Assembly (NCBI RefSeq): GCF_007096385.1 | Contig: NZ_VJWL01000002.1 | Location: forward strand, 248,001-312,000 | DNA: 64,000 bases | Direction of reading: 5' to 3' | DNA from: Aliidiomarina halalkaliphila | GTDB taxonomy: Bacteria > Pseudomonadota > Gammaproteobacteria > Enterobacterales > Alteromonadaceae | Notes under the pieces: generated by a model | Database searches by the model: none | Told to the model about the DNA's origin: nothing | What the model saw: the letters and a program-made list of their open reading frames with translations, nothing else | Shown here: positions 27,775-37,531 of the stretch, piece after piece | Position numbering within the stretch: the first letter of the stretch is position 1 | Layout: the number at the start of each line of letters is the position of its first letter | Position numbers and translations under genes: made by a program

Positions 27775-27813
27775 AAAAAACGCGTACCTGGAACAACTAA
27801 CCAGGCACACGTT
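27773..27813 (-). terminator. Terminator of the OmpA-type gene
   Basis: On the minus strand, arms of about 13 bases (AACGTGTGCCTGG with two wobbles) around a 9-base loop are followed by eight T, 23 bases after the OmpA-family gene stop. Confidence 0.65.
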
Positions 27814-27835
27814 AAAGGTTGGTAAGCCCTAAAGG

Positions 27836-29281
27836 TTATTTAGGGTATCCAAGGATAATATTCACCCGACGGTTATCTTGACGATGCGACGCGGTGATGT
27901 TGTATGTATCACGACGTGTGGCGCCGAAGCCTTCCACATTCAGACGTGAGCGATCTACCCGGAAATGATTCACCAGATAATCGGCAACGTTTTGAGCGCG
28001 TTGTTCCGATATGGCTTGCGCCATAGCTGGATTCGCATTGTCGGTATGGCCTTCAAGCGTCACAATCAAATCTGGATTGGCGTGTAAGTATTTCGCCACA
28101 TTCTCCAATTGATGGTGATACTTGGCATCGACCGTTGCACTATTGGCATCGAACTCAAGTGCCATGGCTAAGGTTGTGCGCGCAGGCAGTGTACTAAGCC
28201 CTGCCATATCGTTCGCGCAATCAATCACGGCGTTGATACGACGATTGGCTTGTTGACCTTCAACGGTACTGTTGCTGGCGGTTGGGCGCGTCTCACCGTA
28301 GCCCACAGCGCTCAGACGACTAGCTGCGATACGATGTTCACGTATGAGGAAGTCGACGACCCGCTGCGCACGCTGCTCCGATAGCGCTTGGTTATCTTCA
28401 ATAGTGCCCACATTATCCGTATGGCCCTGAATAATAGCCTTAGTGGTTGGATAGGTGGTCATGAAGGTTGCCAGTACTTGAATGTGTTCCCGATTCACGC
28501 GCTCGACACTGTCCTGACCAATCTCAAATTGCATTTCTAGAGCACTACAATATTGCTCAGTTGCTGCAACTGGAGGGGCTGGAGCAGGCGTCGGTGCCGG
28601 CGCTGGTGCAGGTGCTGCTACAGGGGCGTGCTTACGCGCACCAAAGCGATAGATCACACCCATCGAGAACAAGTCGATATCGCCCGCGTTGCCAACTGCA
28701 TCATCCATGCGGAAGCGCTCAGCTTCTAGGCGGAAGGTCCAGGAATCGCTAATTTGATACTGATACCCCACGCCAATTTTGAAGTCAAAGTCTTTGCTTT
28801 GATAATGCGGGGTCAGCACGTTCACTGCACCGGTCCCGACAAAGTTGGTATTGGTTTTGCCCTCATGCACACCAAAGCGACCAATCAATGCGGCGCGTTC
28901 AGTAAGCGGCATGGTGCCGACAAAATCGAGATTCCAACCACTAAAACTTAGGGTTCCGAATTTACTACCACTTGGGTCTGTTGTGGCTGTGTAATCGAAG
29001 GTTCCTAAATCAAAGTAACCGGCTTCAATAGCAAACTTTGGATTGAACTGATAGCCAGCAAAGAGCTTATAACCGAAGTCCTTTCTGTCGGTGCTAAAAT
29101 CTGTGGTTTCAAATCCGGCTGCCAGCAAGTCGGCAATGATTTCTTTCTCTGCGATGGTCGCGTGTGCCCGTCCACCGCTTCCGCCGATAAACCATCCGGT
29201 TTGATCAGCGGCTACCGCGGGTACCGACATGCCGAGTATGGCCAGCGCACCTATCGCTTGGGTAATTTTATTCGTTTTCAT
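27836..29281 (-). CDS. OmpA-family protein with two tandem OmpA C-terminal domains
   Basis: A 481-aa protein. A signal peptide precedes an 8-strand OmpA-like barrel (WFIGGSGGRAHATI...YRFGARKHAP), a Pro/Ala linker and two peptidoglycan-binding OmpA domains. Their motifs are IIQGHTDNVGTIEDNQALSEQRA...NRRINAVI and VTLEGHTDNANPAMAQAISEQRA...NRRVNIIL. Two OmpA domains in one protein are unusual. It starts immediately after the Ig/ice-binding-like gene, so the two form an operon and probably act together at the cell surface. MKTNK at 29281 is the likely start; 29284 is possible. Confidence 0.85.
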   Translation of the reverse strand: MKTNKITQAIGALAILGMSVPAVAADQTGWFIGGSGGRAHATIAEKEIIADLLAAGFETTDFSTDRKDFGYKLFAGYQFNPKFAIEAGYFDLGTFDYTATTDPSGSKFGTLSFSGWNLDFVGTMPLTERAALIGRFGVHEGKTNTNFVGTGAVNVLTPHYQSKDFDFKIGVGYQYQISDSWTFRLEAERFRMDDAVGNAGDIDLFSMGVIYRFGARKHAPVAAPAPAPAPTPAPAPPVAATEQYCSALEMQFEIGQDSVERVNREHIQVLATFMTTYPTTKAIIQGHTDNVGTIEDNQALSEQRAQRVVDFLIREHRIAASRLSAVGYGETRPTASNSTVEGQQANRRINAVIDCANDMAGLSTLPARTTLAMALEFDANSATVDAKYHHQLENVAKYLHANPDLIVTLEGHTDNANPAMAQAISEQRAQNVADYLVNHFRVDRSRLNVEGFGATRRDTYNITASHRQDNRRVNIILGYPK

Positions 29282-29292
29282 CATGTTCTCCA

Positions 29293-32013
29293 TTACTCTG
29301 CAGGTACATTAATCACGGTGTTTACCATCGTAACTGATGCGGTCAGAGATAGTGCCCGACCATCTAAGGTCACGATATCGACGTTGCCAGCGGTTGAAAT
29401 ACTGACTCCATCCTGAGCAATGATGGTTCCTTTCATATTGCCGCCGCCCCCTGCATTAATGGTGGCTGCACTACCAACTTGCCAGAAGATATTTTTCGCT
29501 TGTGCACCGTTTGTTAAAACAACGCTTTGTGGGAAATCAGCACCAGGGCCGCCCACGGTAAGCGTGGTCGCCATCTGGAATACCCATACCGCGTTCTGGT
29601 TGCCTTGTGCGTCTAACGTAAGATCGCCACCTTGGATAAGAAATGATCCACTAGGTGCTGTATAAATACCTGGGGTAAGTGTCAAGCTACCAAGATTGTC
29701 GTTACCTGGGTTTTGACCACCGGGCATGTTGGCTGGCGATAGTGCAATGAATGCGGCTTCTGCATCGAGGCGCGCCTGAATTGCAATGGCTTCAGTCTCT
29801 GCTGTACCATCTTGTGGGCACGCAACTGTTGGAGGCGGTGGAGCAGTGAATATTTTGCCATTCACTTGGCCTTCATTTAGCGTAGTAATGGTGTATTCAC
29901 AACCTGGCTCAGATACAAATCCTGTAACCAATGTTGACGTCGCAGTGGTTCCTAAATCGCCGTTCACAATGGTAAGTAAACCCTGGTTAGTAACACCAGC
30001 GCTACCACCGAACGTTCCAAATGGGGCTGCGGTGCCGAGATCCACAGGCTCCAAACAACTTTCGGTTGGTGCTTCAGTAGTAAAGGTAAATTCATAATCT
30101 TCGAGCATTTCGTTGCCCGGAACGATGAGATCTTTCACGCCATCAGGGCCGCCTTTGATGGTGACAAGGTAAGTCACATTCTCTGGAAGCTCTTCCTGAG
30201 GGATAAAGGTGATGATGGTGCCTGTATCTTGATCAAGCATGATGGATTCAGCAGTAACGCTATTCGCAGGATTGTCGTTTTCAACCACAATGAACGTCAT
30301 GTCGTTTACAGTCGTTGGATTAAGGCGAACACCTGAGGGGATTTCGAAAGTGGCATTAATACTTGCACTCGGGCATACGGCCATGAAATCGCCATCGCCT
30401 GGGTCAGTAGATAGAACAAAAATGTTATCCGCCGGCACGGCTGCAACGGTGGTGAAAGTCCAAATGTAATCACTAGCACTGGTAACCGGTCCTTGGTTAC
30501 CTGCTAATTGATTACCGGCAAGGTCAGTTACTTCTTTAAATACTGTTGCCGTGTAGGTTGTACCTTCCTCTAAATTCTCTTCAGGTGTAAACACCGCACT
30601 CTTTGAGCCGGATACGTACGACACGGCACCAGCAGGAGACACACAAGGTGTTTCACAGGTGAGCGTGAAAGTTTGGCTATCGATTGTGCTGGCGAGCATG
30701 CTCTCGCTAAATACCGCTGTGATGGCAGTATTTGCCGGAACATTTTCCGTGGGGCCATTACTTGAAGTTACCGGTTCCGTAATGGTTACCCGTGGGCGTG
30801 TCGTATCCACTAAAGAGCCTGTGGTGAATTGCCAAATGTAATCACTTACAGTTGTCGCATTACCCTGATTGCCGGCAAGTTCGTTACCGTCTAGGTCGGT
30901 CACTGAACTATCTACTGTTACGGTGTAGGTCGTGTCCCAGTCTAAATTATCTTCTGGTATAAACACGGCGCTCTTCGATGCCATGTTGTATGAGACAGAG
31001 CCTACGGGATTCACACAAGGGGACACACAGGTCACGATAAAGGTGGCGTCGGTAATGGTATCCGCGTCCATTTCTTTCGTAAACTCTGCGGAAATCACCG
31101 TGTTAACGACTACATTCGAGGTCGGCTCAGACGACGTTGATGTGGCCGGTACAGTTGAAGACACGCGAGGAAGCGTGGCAACTGGGGCGGCTGCAGTAGT
31201 GAAGCTCCAAATGTAATCACTTGCGCTGGTGGCATCGCCTTGATTACCGGCAAGCTCATTGCCAGCCAAGTCGGTGACCGAGCTATGAATAGTAACCGTA
31301 TAGGTGGTTTCCCAGTCTAAACTTCCTGTCGGTGTAAACTCAGCACGTTTCGATGCCACGTTATACGACACCGAGCCTGTCGGATTCACACAAGGCGTTC
31401 CACAAGTTACGGTAAAGCTAGTGTCGGTAAAGGTTTCCGCCGCCATGTCTTTAGTAAACTCGGCAGTAATCAATGTATTGACACTCACATTAGGTGTTGG
31501 ATCCGATTCCGTGGTTACTGGAACGGTCAAGGTCACCCGTGGAAGCGTGCTGACTAATGCGGCACCGGTAGTGAAGCTCCAAACATAAGGCTGTGCGATC
31601 GACAGTCCGTTACTGCGACTGGTCGCGTTAACGATGGTTGCCGTATACACGGTTGAACTGCTTAGTTCTGCTGGATCGGTTACGGTGAATGTCGCCATAG
31701 TGTTCGAGGCGTTCATCGTGACGGTTCCGGTTGGGGTGGTACACGGGCTCGCGCACGTTACCGTAAAGTCTGCTGCTGTTAAGGCGTTGACCGGCTCACT
31801 AAATTGAGCCGTTATTGTCGGATTGATGACAGTAACATTGGTCGCATTGTTAGCAGGTGCCACTGCTGTGACGGTGGGTGATAAGGCAACATTGCCGTCT
31901 GTTCCGAGAATAGGCCCACGCCCATGATCGTTACAGGCAACCAAGAAGGTGCCAACGATTGCCAGCAAAAACCACTTGGGTGTGCTGGACCAATTAAATA
32001 ATGTAGGACGCAT
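29293..32013 (-). CDS. Secreted lipoprotein with five Ig-like repeats and a DUF3494 (ice-binding-like) domain
   Basis: A 906-aa surface lipoprotein (lipobox LVAC, Cys27). Four to five SbsA/Big-type Ig-like repeats follow, each with a TCxxPC Cys pair and an AGNQG loop (LAGNQGDATSASDYIWSFTT). The last about 225 residues match the DUF3494 fold of bacterial ice-binding proteins and adhesins (DLGTAAPFGTFGGSAGVTNQG, ...NAVWVFQMATTLTVGG). The domain is also widespread outside cold habitats, so adhesion is as plausible as ice binding. The ATG at 32013 fits the lipoprotein signal; the frame is open to 32055. Confidence 0.8.
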   Translation of the reverse strand: MRPTLFNWSSTPKWFLLAIVGTFLVACNDHGRGPILGTDGNVALSPTVTAVAPANNATNVTVINPTITAQFSEPVNALTAADFTVTCASPCTTPTGTVTMNASNTMATFTVTDPAELSSSTVYTATIVNATSRSNGLSIAQPYVWSFTTGAALVSTLPRVTLTVPVTTESDPTPNVSVNTLITAEFTKDMAAETFTDTSFTVTCGTPCVNPTGSVSYNVASKRAEFTPTGSLDWETTYTVTIHSSVTDLAGNELAGNQGDATSASDYIWSFTTAAAPVATLPRVSSTVPATSTSSEPTSNVVVNTVISAEFTKEMDADTITDATFIVTCVSPCVNPVGSVSYNMASKSAVFIPEDNLDWDTTYTVTVDSSVTDLDGNELAGNQGNATTVSDYIWQFTTGSLVDTTRPRVTITEPVTSSNGPTENVPANTAITAVFSESMLASTIDSQTFTLTCETPCVSPAGAVSYVSGSKSAVFTPEENLEEGTTYTATVFKEVTDLAGNQLAGNQGPVTSASDYIWTFTTVAAVPADNIFVLSTDPGDGDFMAVCPSASINATFEIPSGVRLNPTTVNDMTFIVVENDNPANSVTAESIMLDQDTGTIITFIPQEELPENVTYLVTIKGGPDGVKDLIVPGNEMLEDYEFTFTTEAPTESCLEPVDLGTAAPFGTFGGSAGVTNQGLLTIVNGDLGTTATSTLVTGFVSEPGCEYTITTLNEGQVNGKIFTAPPPPTVACPQDGTAETEAIAIQARLDAEAAFIALSPANMPGGQNPGNDNLGSLTLTPGIYTAPSGSFLIQGGDLTLDAQGNQNAVWVFQMATTLTVGGPGADFPQSVVLTNGAQAKNIFWQVGSAATINAGGGGNMKGTIIAQDGVSISTAGNVDIVTLDGRALSLTASVTMVNTVINVPAE
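30420..31590 (-). repeat. Tandem ~372-bp coding repeats of Ig-like domains
   Basis: Inside the adhesin gene, segments with the AGNQG/YIWxFTT motif recur near 30490, 30860 and 31235, about 372 bases (124 codons) apart. They have clear nucleotide similarity, consistent with domain duplication. Confidence 0.75.
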
Positions 32014-32250
32014 TGTGTATATCCTCTCGATATAGTGATACGGGGTAATATCCAACCCCGTATGTTGTAGAATTCAACATGGCTGTGATTATGAATGGGC
32101 GGCTTAAAGCTGTCTGTGCGGTGGCGCACTTATGTTTATATACTCATGGTCAGTTTGATCGTATGGGTGATTCATATCGTCGGGAGGGTCCACACTTGAT
32201 ATACTGGCGTTTTGTGACGCAGGGCGTTTGCCCGCTAAGATGAATAAGTG

Positions 32251-33630
32251 ATGTCTGTGACTGATTTTGCCAATCTGCCGCTGTCGAGCGAGCAGTTAGC
32301 CACCCTAAAAACCCTTCAATACAATCAGATGACGCCGGTTCAGGCGCAAAGTTTGCCCGCGATGTTAGCGGGTGATGACGTCATCGCGCAGGCACAGACA
32401 GGCTCCGGTAAAACAGCTGCATTTGCTTTAGGTTTACTTGCGCGCCTGAATCCAGCGGATTTTCATGTGCAATCCCTAGTGCTGTGTCCGACCCGAGAAC
32501 TTGCCGAGCAGGTCGCTGATGAAATCCGTCGGCTGGCACGTAGTCAGGCCAACATCAAAGTGTTAACCCTATGTGGCGGTGTTCCTTCCCGAATTCAAAC
32601 TCAGTCGCTGCAACATGGCGCTCATGTGATTGTGGGCACGCCAGGACGTATTCTGGATCATCTCACTCAGCAACGAGTTCACTTTTCGCGCTTACAAACA
32701 TTAGTGCTCGATGAAGCGGATCGCATGTTAGATATGGGCTTTCAGGCGGAGCTCGATCAGATTATCGCGGCTACACCTGCCACCAGACAGACATTACTCT
32801 TTAGTGCCACTTTTCCTTCTCAAATTGCGAGCCTTACCGAGCGTTTGATGCGATCGCCGAAGCACGTTGTTGTGGAAGAGAATCCTATTGAGAACAGTAT
32901 CGAGCAAGTATTTTATGAAGTATCTAGCGATAGCCGCGAAGATGCCGTGATTCAATTGTTACTCGAGCGCCAGCCTGACAATGCCATTTTGTTTTGCAAT
33001 ACCAAGCGTGAGACTCATGCGCTGTTTACAGTTCTCCATAATGTCGGCTTTAGTGTGCAGGCACTGCATGGGGATTTAGAGCAAAGAGATCGGGAACAAA
33101 CTCTACTGCAGTTTAACAATAAGAGCGTTCGCATACTGGTGGCCACCGATGTGGCTGCGCGGGGTCTCGATATTAAAGCCTTGGATATGGTGATTAACGT
33201 ATCCATGGCCCACGACACTGACACGCATATCCATCGCGTGGGGCGTACCGGGCGCGCCGGTGAGGTTGGCCTGGCCATCACCTTGGTTACGCCTGCGGAC
33301 GAATACAAATTCCGCCTCTTGCAAGATACGATGCCAACGCTGGGCCAGCCGCAACAGTTGCCTGAGTCTGCAGCTCAACAGGTGCGTCCTTTACACGCGG
33401 AAATGACCACTATCCATATTATGGGTGGGAAAAAAGATAAGTTACGTCCGGGCGACATCGTGGGTGCGCTGACACGGAATAACGTTTTAGATTTTGATAG
33501 CGTCGGCAAGATCAGCATACAAAGCATTAATAGCTACGTGGCGATCAAAAAGGACAAAGCCAAACTGGCTTTGTCCTGTTTAAATAACGACAAACTCAAA
33601 GGTCGCCGTTTTAAAGCGCGCTTGCTCTAA
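32251..33630 (+). CDS. dbpA: ATP-dependent RNA helicase DbpA
   Basis: A 459-aa DEAD-box helicase with Q-motif region, AQTGSGKT, PTRELAEQ, DEAD, SAT, and the ARGLDIK and HRVGRTGRAG motifs. The C-terminus is the DbpA RNA-binding domain (KLRPGDIVGALTRNNVLDFDSVGKI), which recognises hairpin 92 of 23S rRNA during 50S assembly. ATG at 32251 was preferred over the GTG at 32248. It ends convergently with the aspartate kinase gene, overlapping by 4 bases. Confidence 0.92.
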   Translation: MSVTDFANLPLSSEQLATLKTLQYNQMTPVQAQSLPAMLAGDDVIAQAQTGSGKTAAFALGLLARLNPADFHVQSLVLCPTRELAEQVADEIRRLARSQANIKVLTLCGGVPSRIQTQSLQHGAHVIVGTPGRILDHLTQQRVHFSRLQTLVLDEADRMLDMGFQAELDQIIAATPATRQTLLFSATFPSQIASLTERLMRSPKHVVVEENPIENSIEQVFYEVSSDSREDAVIQLLLERQPDNAILFCNTKRETHALFTVLHNVGFSVQALHGDLEQRDREQTLLQFNNKSVRILVATDVAARGLDIKALDMVINVSMAHDTDTHIHRVGRTGRAGEVGLAITLVTPADEYKFRLLQDTMPTLGQPQQLPESAAQQVRPLHAEMTTIHIMGGKKDKLRPGDIVGALTRNNVLDFDSVGKISIQSINSYVAIKKDKAKLALSCLNNDKLKGRRFKARLL

Positions 33631-35063
33631 GCGACTTTATGCTTGCATACTACTTTGCTTGATTCAAAAAAGCGGCGGTGCAGTGCGCGAATGGCGTCTT
33701 TGTAACTGTCGTTACTAACAATCACTCGGATATCCACCTGGCGCATTCCCTGCTGGATCGCCAGGATGCTAATATTGTCGTCGGCTAACGCATTACTCAC
33801 GTCTGCCAATATGCCAGGTACATTCATATCACTGCCAATTACGGAAATAACAGCCACTTTCCGGCTCGATATTTCCGCGTTCACATAGTTATCCTGCAGG
33901 CGCTTTTTGAGCTTATTAATACCTTGGAAACCACTACTAATGTAGAGCGTGACAGTATTGGCATTATGTTCCCGGGCCAACAATGACACTTTACAGTCTT
34001 GGGCAATCTGCTGGATATTCAAAAAGTGAACTTGCTCGCCGGTCATATCTTGATCAAATACATCAAGGGCGAACACATTGTGTTTCCCCGCCACGATTTC
34101 AACACAGGGCTCATCACTCACGTAATCGTTAGTGATTAAGGTCCCGTCATGGTCCGGTTGGAAGGTGTTTTTCACACGCAGAGGAATATTCTTTTTACGC
34201 AGACCTTTGGCTGATTTCGGATGGATAGCCTCCATACCAATTAATGACAACTGATCTGCCACGTCATAATTGGTGCGTCCAATAGGGCTGACTTTCTCAT
34301 CGCCCACCACCTTCGGGTCTGCCGACGACAAATGATATTCCTTATGGATAATGGCTTCTTTTGCTTCGGTGATTTCCGCAATTTTACTAAAGGTAATTTC
34401 ACTGTAGCCGCGACCATAAGCCCGGAGCATGGATTCCTTGCAATGGGCGTAGCCGGTTACAATCAGCATTTCCTTACTGAAATCATAATCTGCCAGTTCT
34501 TTTTTAATTTTGTCATCGATGGAGAGCTTGTCGGTTTCTTGCCACCCGGTGAGATCGACAAAGCGCGCATTCACCCCTTCGTGTTGCATAAGTAGGGCAA
34601 GATTAAACGCGCTATTGGCTTCGCCAAGACCTGCAAGCATTTCCCGTACTGTGGATAAATGCTCCTCAAGCTGGAAATGACCACAGGAGCAAATACGCTG
34701 GAGATCCAGTAGGCAGTTGCGAATGCCTTCGATGCGATCGTTTACCAGTTGATCCGCATGACGACGCGTATGTTCATTGGGAAATAGCTTCTTATTACGC
34801 GCTAACATTTCGTCGGCAACTTCAGTGAGGCGGTCACTCCATTTTGAATCGGAATCATCATTGGCGAACAGGGCGTATACACCGGGCTTGTTAGTGGATT
34901 GATCTTCCAGCAAACCGTTTGTTGTGCCCGAATAGGCGGACACAACAAACACACGGTTATACAGAGCATGGGGAGGACGATTCAGATCAATAATATTGTC
35001 GCGAACCGCCTCGTAATCGCTCATGGAAGTTCCACCAATTTTTTCGACTGTATGGCCTTGCAT
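33627..35063 (-). CDS. ask: Aspartate kinase of the ectoine operon
   Basis: A 478-aa aspartokinase of the ectoine-specific class. It starts HTVEKIGGTSMSDYEAVRDN, followed by the kinase core and two ACT domains near the C-terminus (KVAVISVIGSDMNVPGILADVSNALA). It supplies aspartyl phosphate for the ectoine pathway. Fourth gene of the ectABC-ask operon, 57 bases after ectC. Confidence 0.92.
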   Translation of the reverse strand: MQGHTVEKIGGTSMSDYEAVRDNIIDLNRPPHALYNRVFVVSAYSGTTNGLLEDQSTNKPGVYALFANDDSDSKWSDRLTEVADEMLARNKKLFPNEHTRRHADQLVNDRIEGIRNCLLDLQRICSCGHFQLEEHLSTVREMLAGLGEANSAFNLALLMQHEGVNARFVDLTGWQETDKLSIDDKIKKELADYDFSKEMLIVTGYAHCKESMLRAYGRGYSEITFSKIAEITEAKEAIIHKEYHLSSADPKVVGDEKVSPIGRTNYDVADQLSLIGMEAIHPKSAKGLRKKNIPLRVKNTFQPDHDGTLITNDYVSDEPCVEIVAGKHNVFALDVFDQDMTGEQVHFLNIQQIAQDCKVSLLAREHNANTVTLYISSGFQGINKLKKRLQDNYVNAEISSRKVAVISVIGSDMNVPGILADVSNALADDNISILAIQQGMRQVDIRVIVSNDSYKDAIRALHRRFFESSKVVCKHKVA

Positions 35064-35120
35064 GTTGCTTTCCCCTTCTGCTCTGTGAGTGTAACGGTGA
35101 ATGGTGTTGCAAGCTGTGCG

Positions 35121-35519
35121 TTAGTCCGTGACTGCTTCAGCCTCCAATGGATAGGCACCATCTTCGCCGTGAATTTCCTTTCCGTTTAGCGGCGGATTGA
35201 ACACACAAGCCATTTGCAATTCCGACTTCGCTTTTAAAATATGATCATCGTTATTGTTCAACATATACACAGTGCCTGGCTTGATCGGATGCTCGATGCC
35301 AGTGGCTTTATCGAGAATAGATCCTTCACCTGAGATGCAATACACGGTTTCTAAGTGATTCTTATAGTGAATCGGAGTTTCCGTATTGGCATAGATGGTC
35401 GTGATATGAAACGAATAGCCCATGTTGTCGTCTTTTAACGACATACGAACGCTATTCCAGGTTTCACCATCTACTTTACGTTTCGAATTTCGGCACTCTT
35501 CTAGTGTGCGAACAATCAT
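35121..35519 (-). CDS. ectC: Ectoine synthase EctC
   Basis: A 132-aa cupin that cyclises N-gamma-acetyl-diaminobutyrate to ectoine. It begins [21 protein letters not shown] and carries the conserved [33 protein letters not shown] core. It lies 25 bases downstream of ectB, as expected. Confidence 0.95.
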   Translation of the reverse strand: MIVRTLEECRNSKRKVDGETWNSVRMSLKDDNMGYSFHITTIYANTETPIHYKNHLETVYCISGEGSILDKATGIEHPIKPGTVYMLNNNDDHILKAKSELQMACVFNPPLNGKEIHGEDGAYPLEAEAVTD

Positions 35520-35544
35520 GTACTATCTCCTGTTTTTAATTTAA

Positions 35545-36825
35545 TTAGCTTGCTTTCGCTTGAGCCTGCTTCTTATTCAAAACCTGTTCAAATGCGTCTT
35601 CGAGAATATCCAGCCCTTGCTTCAAATCATCCATGGGAATTGTGAGAGGACACAGGCATTTCACGACCTCGCCCCAAGAACCACTGGTTTCAACAATAAG
35701 CCCATTTGCGAAGGCATGCTTACAAATCGCCGTGGCGATATCGCCATCGGGTGTACTAATGCCGCGCATCATGCCGCGACCCTTCAGGGTAAGAGGCACA
35801 TCCATGCGATCAATAATGCGCTGGAAGCGGGTTTCGAGCACCTTGGCTTTCTCATTAATCTCATTACTGAAGGCATCATCTTGCCAGTATTTTTCTAAGG
35901 CAACGCGAGCCGTAATGAATGCTAAATTATTGCCGCGGAACGTACCGTTGTGTTCGGCGGGTTCCCAGTTATCCAGCTCGGGACGCAGCAAGGTAATCGC
36001 AAACGGTAAGCCGTAGCCGCTTAAGGACTTCGACAAGGTCACAATGTCAGGCTTGATGCCCGCAGGTTCGAAACTAAAGAAGGTACCTGTGCGGCCACAG
36101 CCGGCTTGAATGTCGTCGATAATCAGCAGCATGTCGTGCTTACGACAGAGACTCTCTAACTGCTGTAACCAGATCATACGGGCTGCGTTCAAGCCGCCTT
36201 CGCCTTGTACCGTTTCCACGATTACACCGGCAGGTACTTCCACGCCGCTACCTGGGTCACTCAACATCTGGTCGAGGAGTTTGAGACCCATAAAGTCATC
36301 ATTCTCGTCGCCATATTCATCATAGGGGATACGCGTCACATCGGGCAGGGACACCACAGCACCAGAACGCTGGCCTTTGTTACCGGTTACCGCTTGCGAT
36401 CCCAAGGTACAGCCGTGATAGCCATTGGTGAACGATACAATACCGGTACGTCCCTTTGCTTTGCGGGCAATTTTTAGGGCCACTTCCACCGCATTGGTGC
36501 CTGTTGGACCGGTAAACTGGACTTTGTAGTCCATATCGCGCGGACCCATGACAATATCGTTAAAAGCATTTAGGAAATCTTCTTTCGCACCGGTATACAT
36601 ATCTAAGCCGTGGGTAATGCCATCCGACTCAATGTAGTCCAACAAGGGCTGCTTGAAGTGGTCGTTGTTGTGACCGTAATTTAAGGTGCCTGCACCGGCT
36701 AAAAAGTCGATGTATGATTGACCATCACGGCTTTGTAAACGAGCATTCTTCGCTGTCGTGAAAACAGTAGGAAATGAACGAGAATAGGAACGCACTTGAG
36801 ATTCAACTTCCTCAAAAATATTCAT
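35545..36825 (-). CDS. ectB: Diaminobutyrate-2-oxoglutarate transaminase EctB
   Basis: A 426-aa class-III PLP aminotransferase. It has [12 protein letters not shown] and [15 protein letters not shown], and the PLP Lys in [11 protein letters not shown]. Converts aspartate semialdehyde to 2,4-diaminobutyrate. Middle gene of the ectABC order, with a ribosome site in the 53-base gap after ectA. Confidence 0.95.
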   Translation of the reverse strand: MNIFEEVESQVRSYSRSFPTVFTTAKNARLQSRDGQSYIDFLAGAGTLNYGHNNDHFKQPLLDYIESDGITHGLDMYTGAKEDFLNAFNDIVMGPRDMDYKVQFTGPTGTNAVEVALKIARKAKGRTGIVSFTNGYHGCTLGSQAVTGNKGQRSGAVVSLPDVTRIPYDEYGDENDDFMGLKLLDQMLSDPGSGVEVPAGVIVETVQGEGGLNAARMIWLQQLESLCRKHDMLLIIDDIQAGCGRTGTFFSFEPAGIKPDIVTLSKSLSGYGLPFAITLLRPELDNWEPAEHNGTFRGNNLAFITARVALEKYWQDDAFSNEINEKAKVLETRFQRIIDRMDVPLTLKGRGMMRGISTPDGDIATAICKHAFANGLIVETSGSWGEVVKCLCPLTIPMDDLKQGLDILEDAFEQVLNKKQAQAKAS

Positions 36826-36878
36826 TCTTTACTCCGTATCAATTTTAAAAATAATCATAAGAAATAGGCTGGCGCGCG

Positions 36879-37391
36879 TTATCGCTGCAACGGACCAATG
36901 CGATAAAGTTCTTCGCTTTCATGTTGGCCAGCAAAGTGTGCGTGTTTGTCAAAAAACACCTGCACATCTATAGATGCTTGCCAGTCGCTTGCTAAGGATT
37001 TGAAAAGCCGTTGTGATGCCGTGTTATCTGGGGTGATTGTCGTTTCCAGCCAGTGCACATCACGAAAGTTGTCCCGTTCAAACAGGGCGGTAATCATGTG
37101 TTTGGCCAAGCCGCGACCTCGTGCTTGCTCACCAACCACCACTTGCCACAAAAAATATGTGTCTGGTTGCTCGGGTTTGATATACCCCGAAACAAAGCCA
37201 ACAACCTGATCGTTCAGTTTCGCTACAATCGCTGTATTAGCGAAATGACTCGTTTGTAATAGGTTGCAATAGAGTGAGTTGGTATCGAGAGGTGGGCTAT
37301 TTTGGATGAGCAGGTTCACCGCAGAAGCATCTGTGGATTGCGGAACACCTAATTTTATCTTGTCGCTGTCTTCAGTAGGCTCTAACGCCAT
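36879..37391 (-). CDS. ectA: Diaminobutyrate acetyltransferase EctA
   Basis: A 170-aa GNAT enzyme that acetylates diaminobutyrate. Conserved: SPPLDTNSLYCNLLQTSHFANT, the acetyl-CoA loop VVGEQARGRGLAKHMI, and VHWLETTITPDN. First gene of the operon; no EctR-type regulator lies next to it, so osmotic control must act elsewhere or through the promoter in 37392-37531. Confidence 0.95.
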   Translation of the reverse strand: MALEPTEDSDKIKLGVPQSTDASAVNLLIQNSPPLDTNSLYCNLLQTSHFANTAIVAKLNDQVVGFVSGYIKPEQPDTYFLWQVVVGEQARGRGLAKHMITALFERDNFRDVHWLETTITPDNTASQRLFKSLASDWQASIDVQVFFDKHAHFAGQHESEELYRIGPLQR

Positions 37392-37531
37392 AGCGCTGAC
37401 TTATCTCCTCATTTTTTTGAAGCCTATACATACTAGTAAACAGGCAGAGATAAACAAGTCAGCGGTTTGGACTTACTGGAAAGTTAAGTTAACACCATCG
37501 CCATGGCCCTTACTTGATAAGGCCTATAGCG

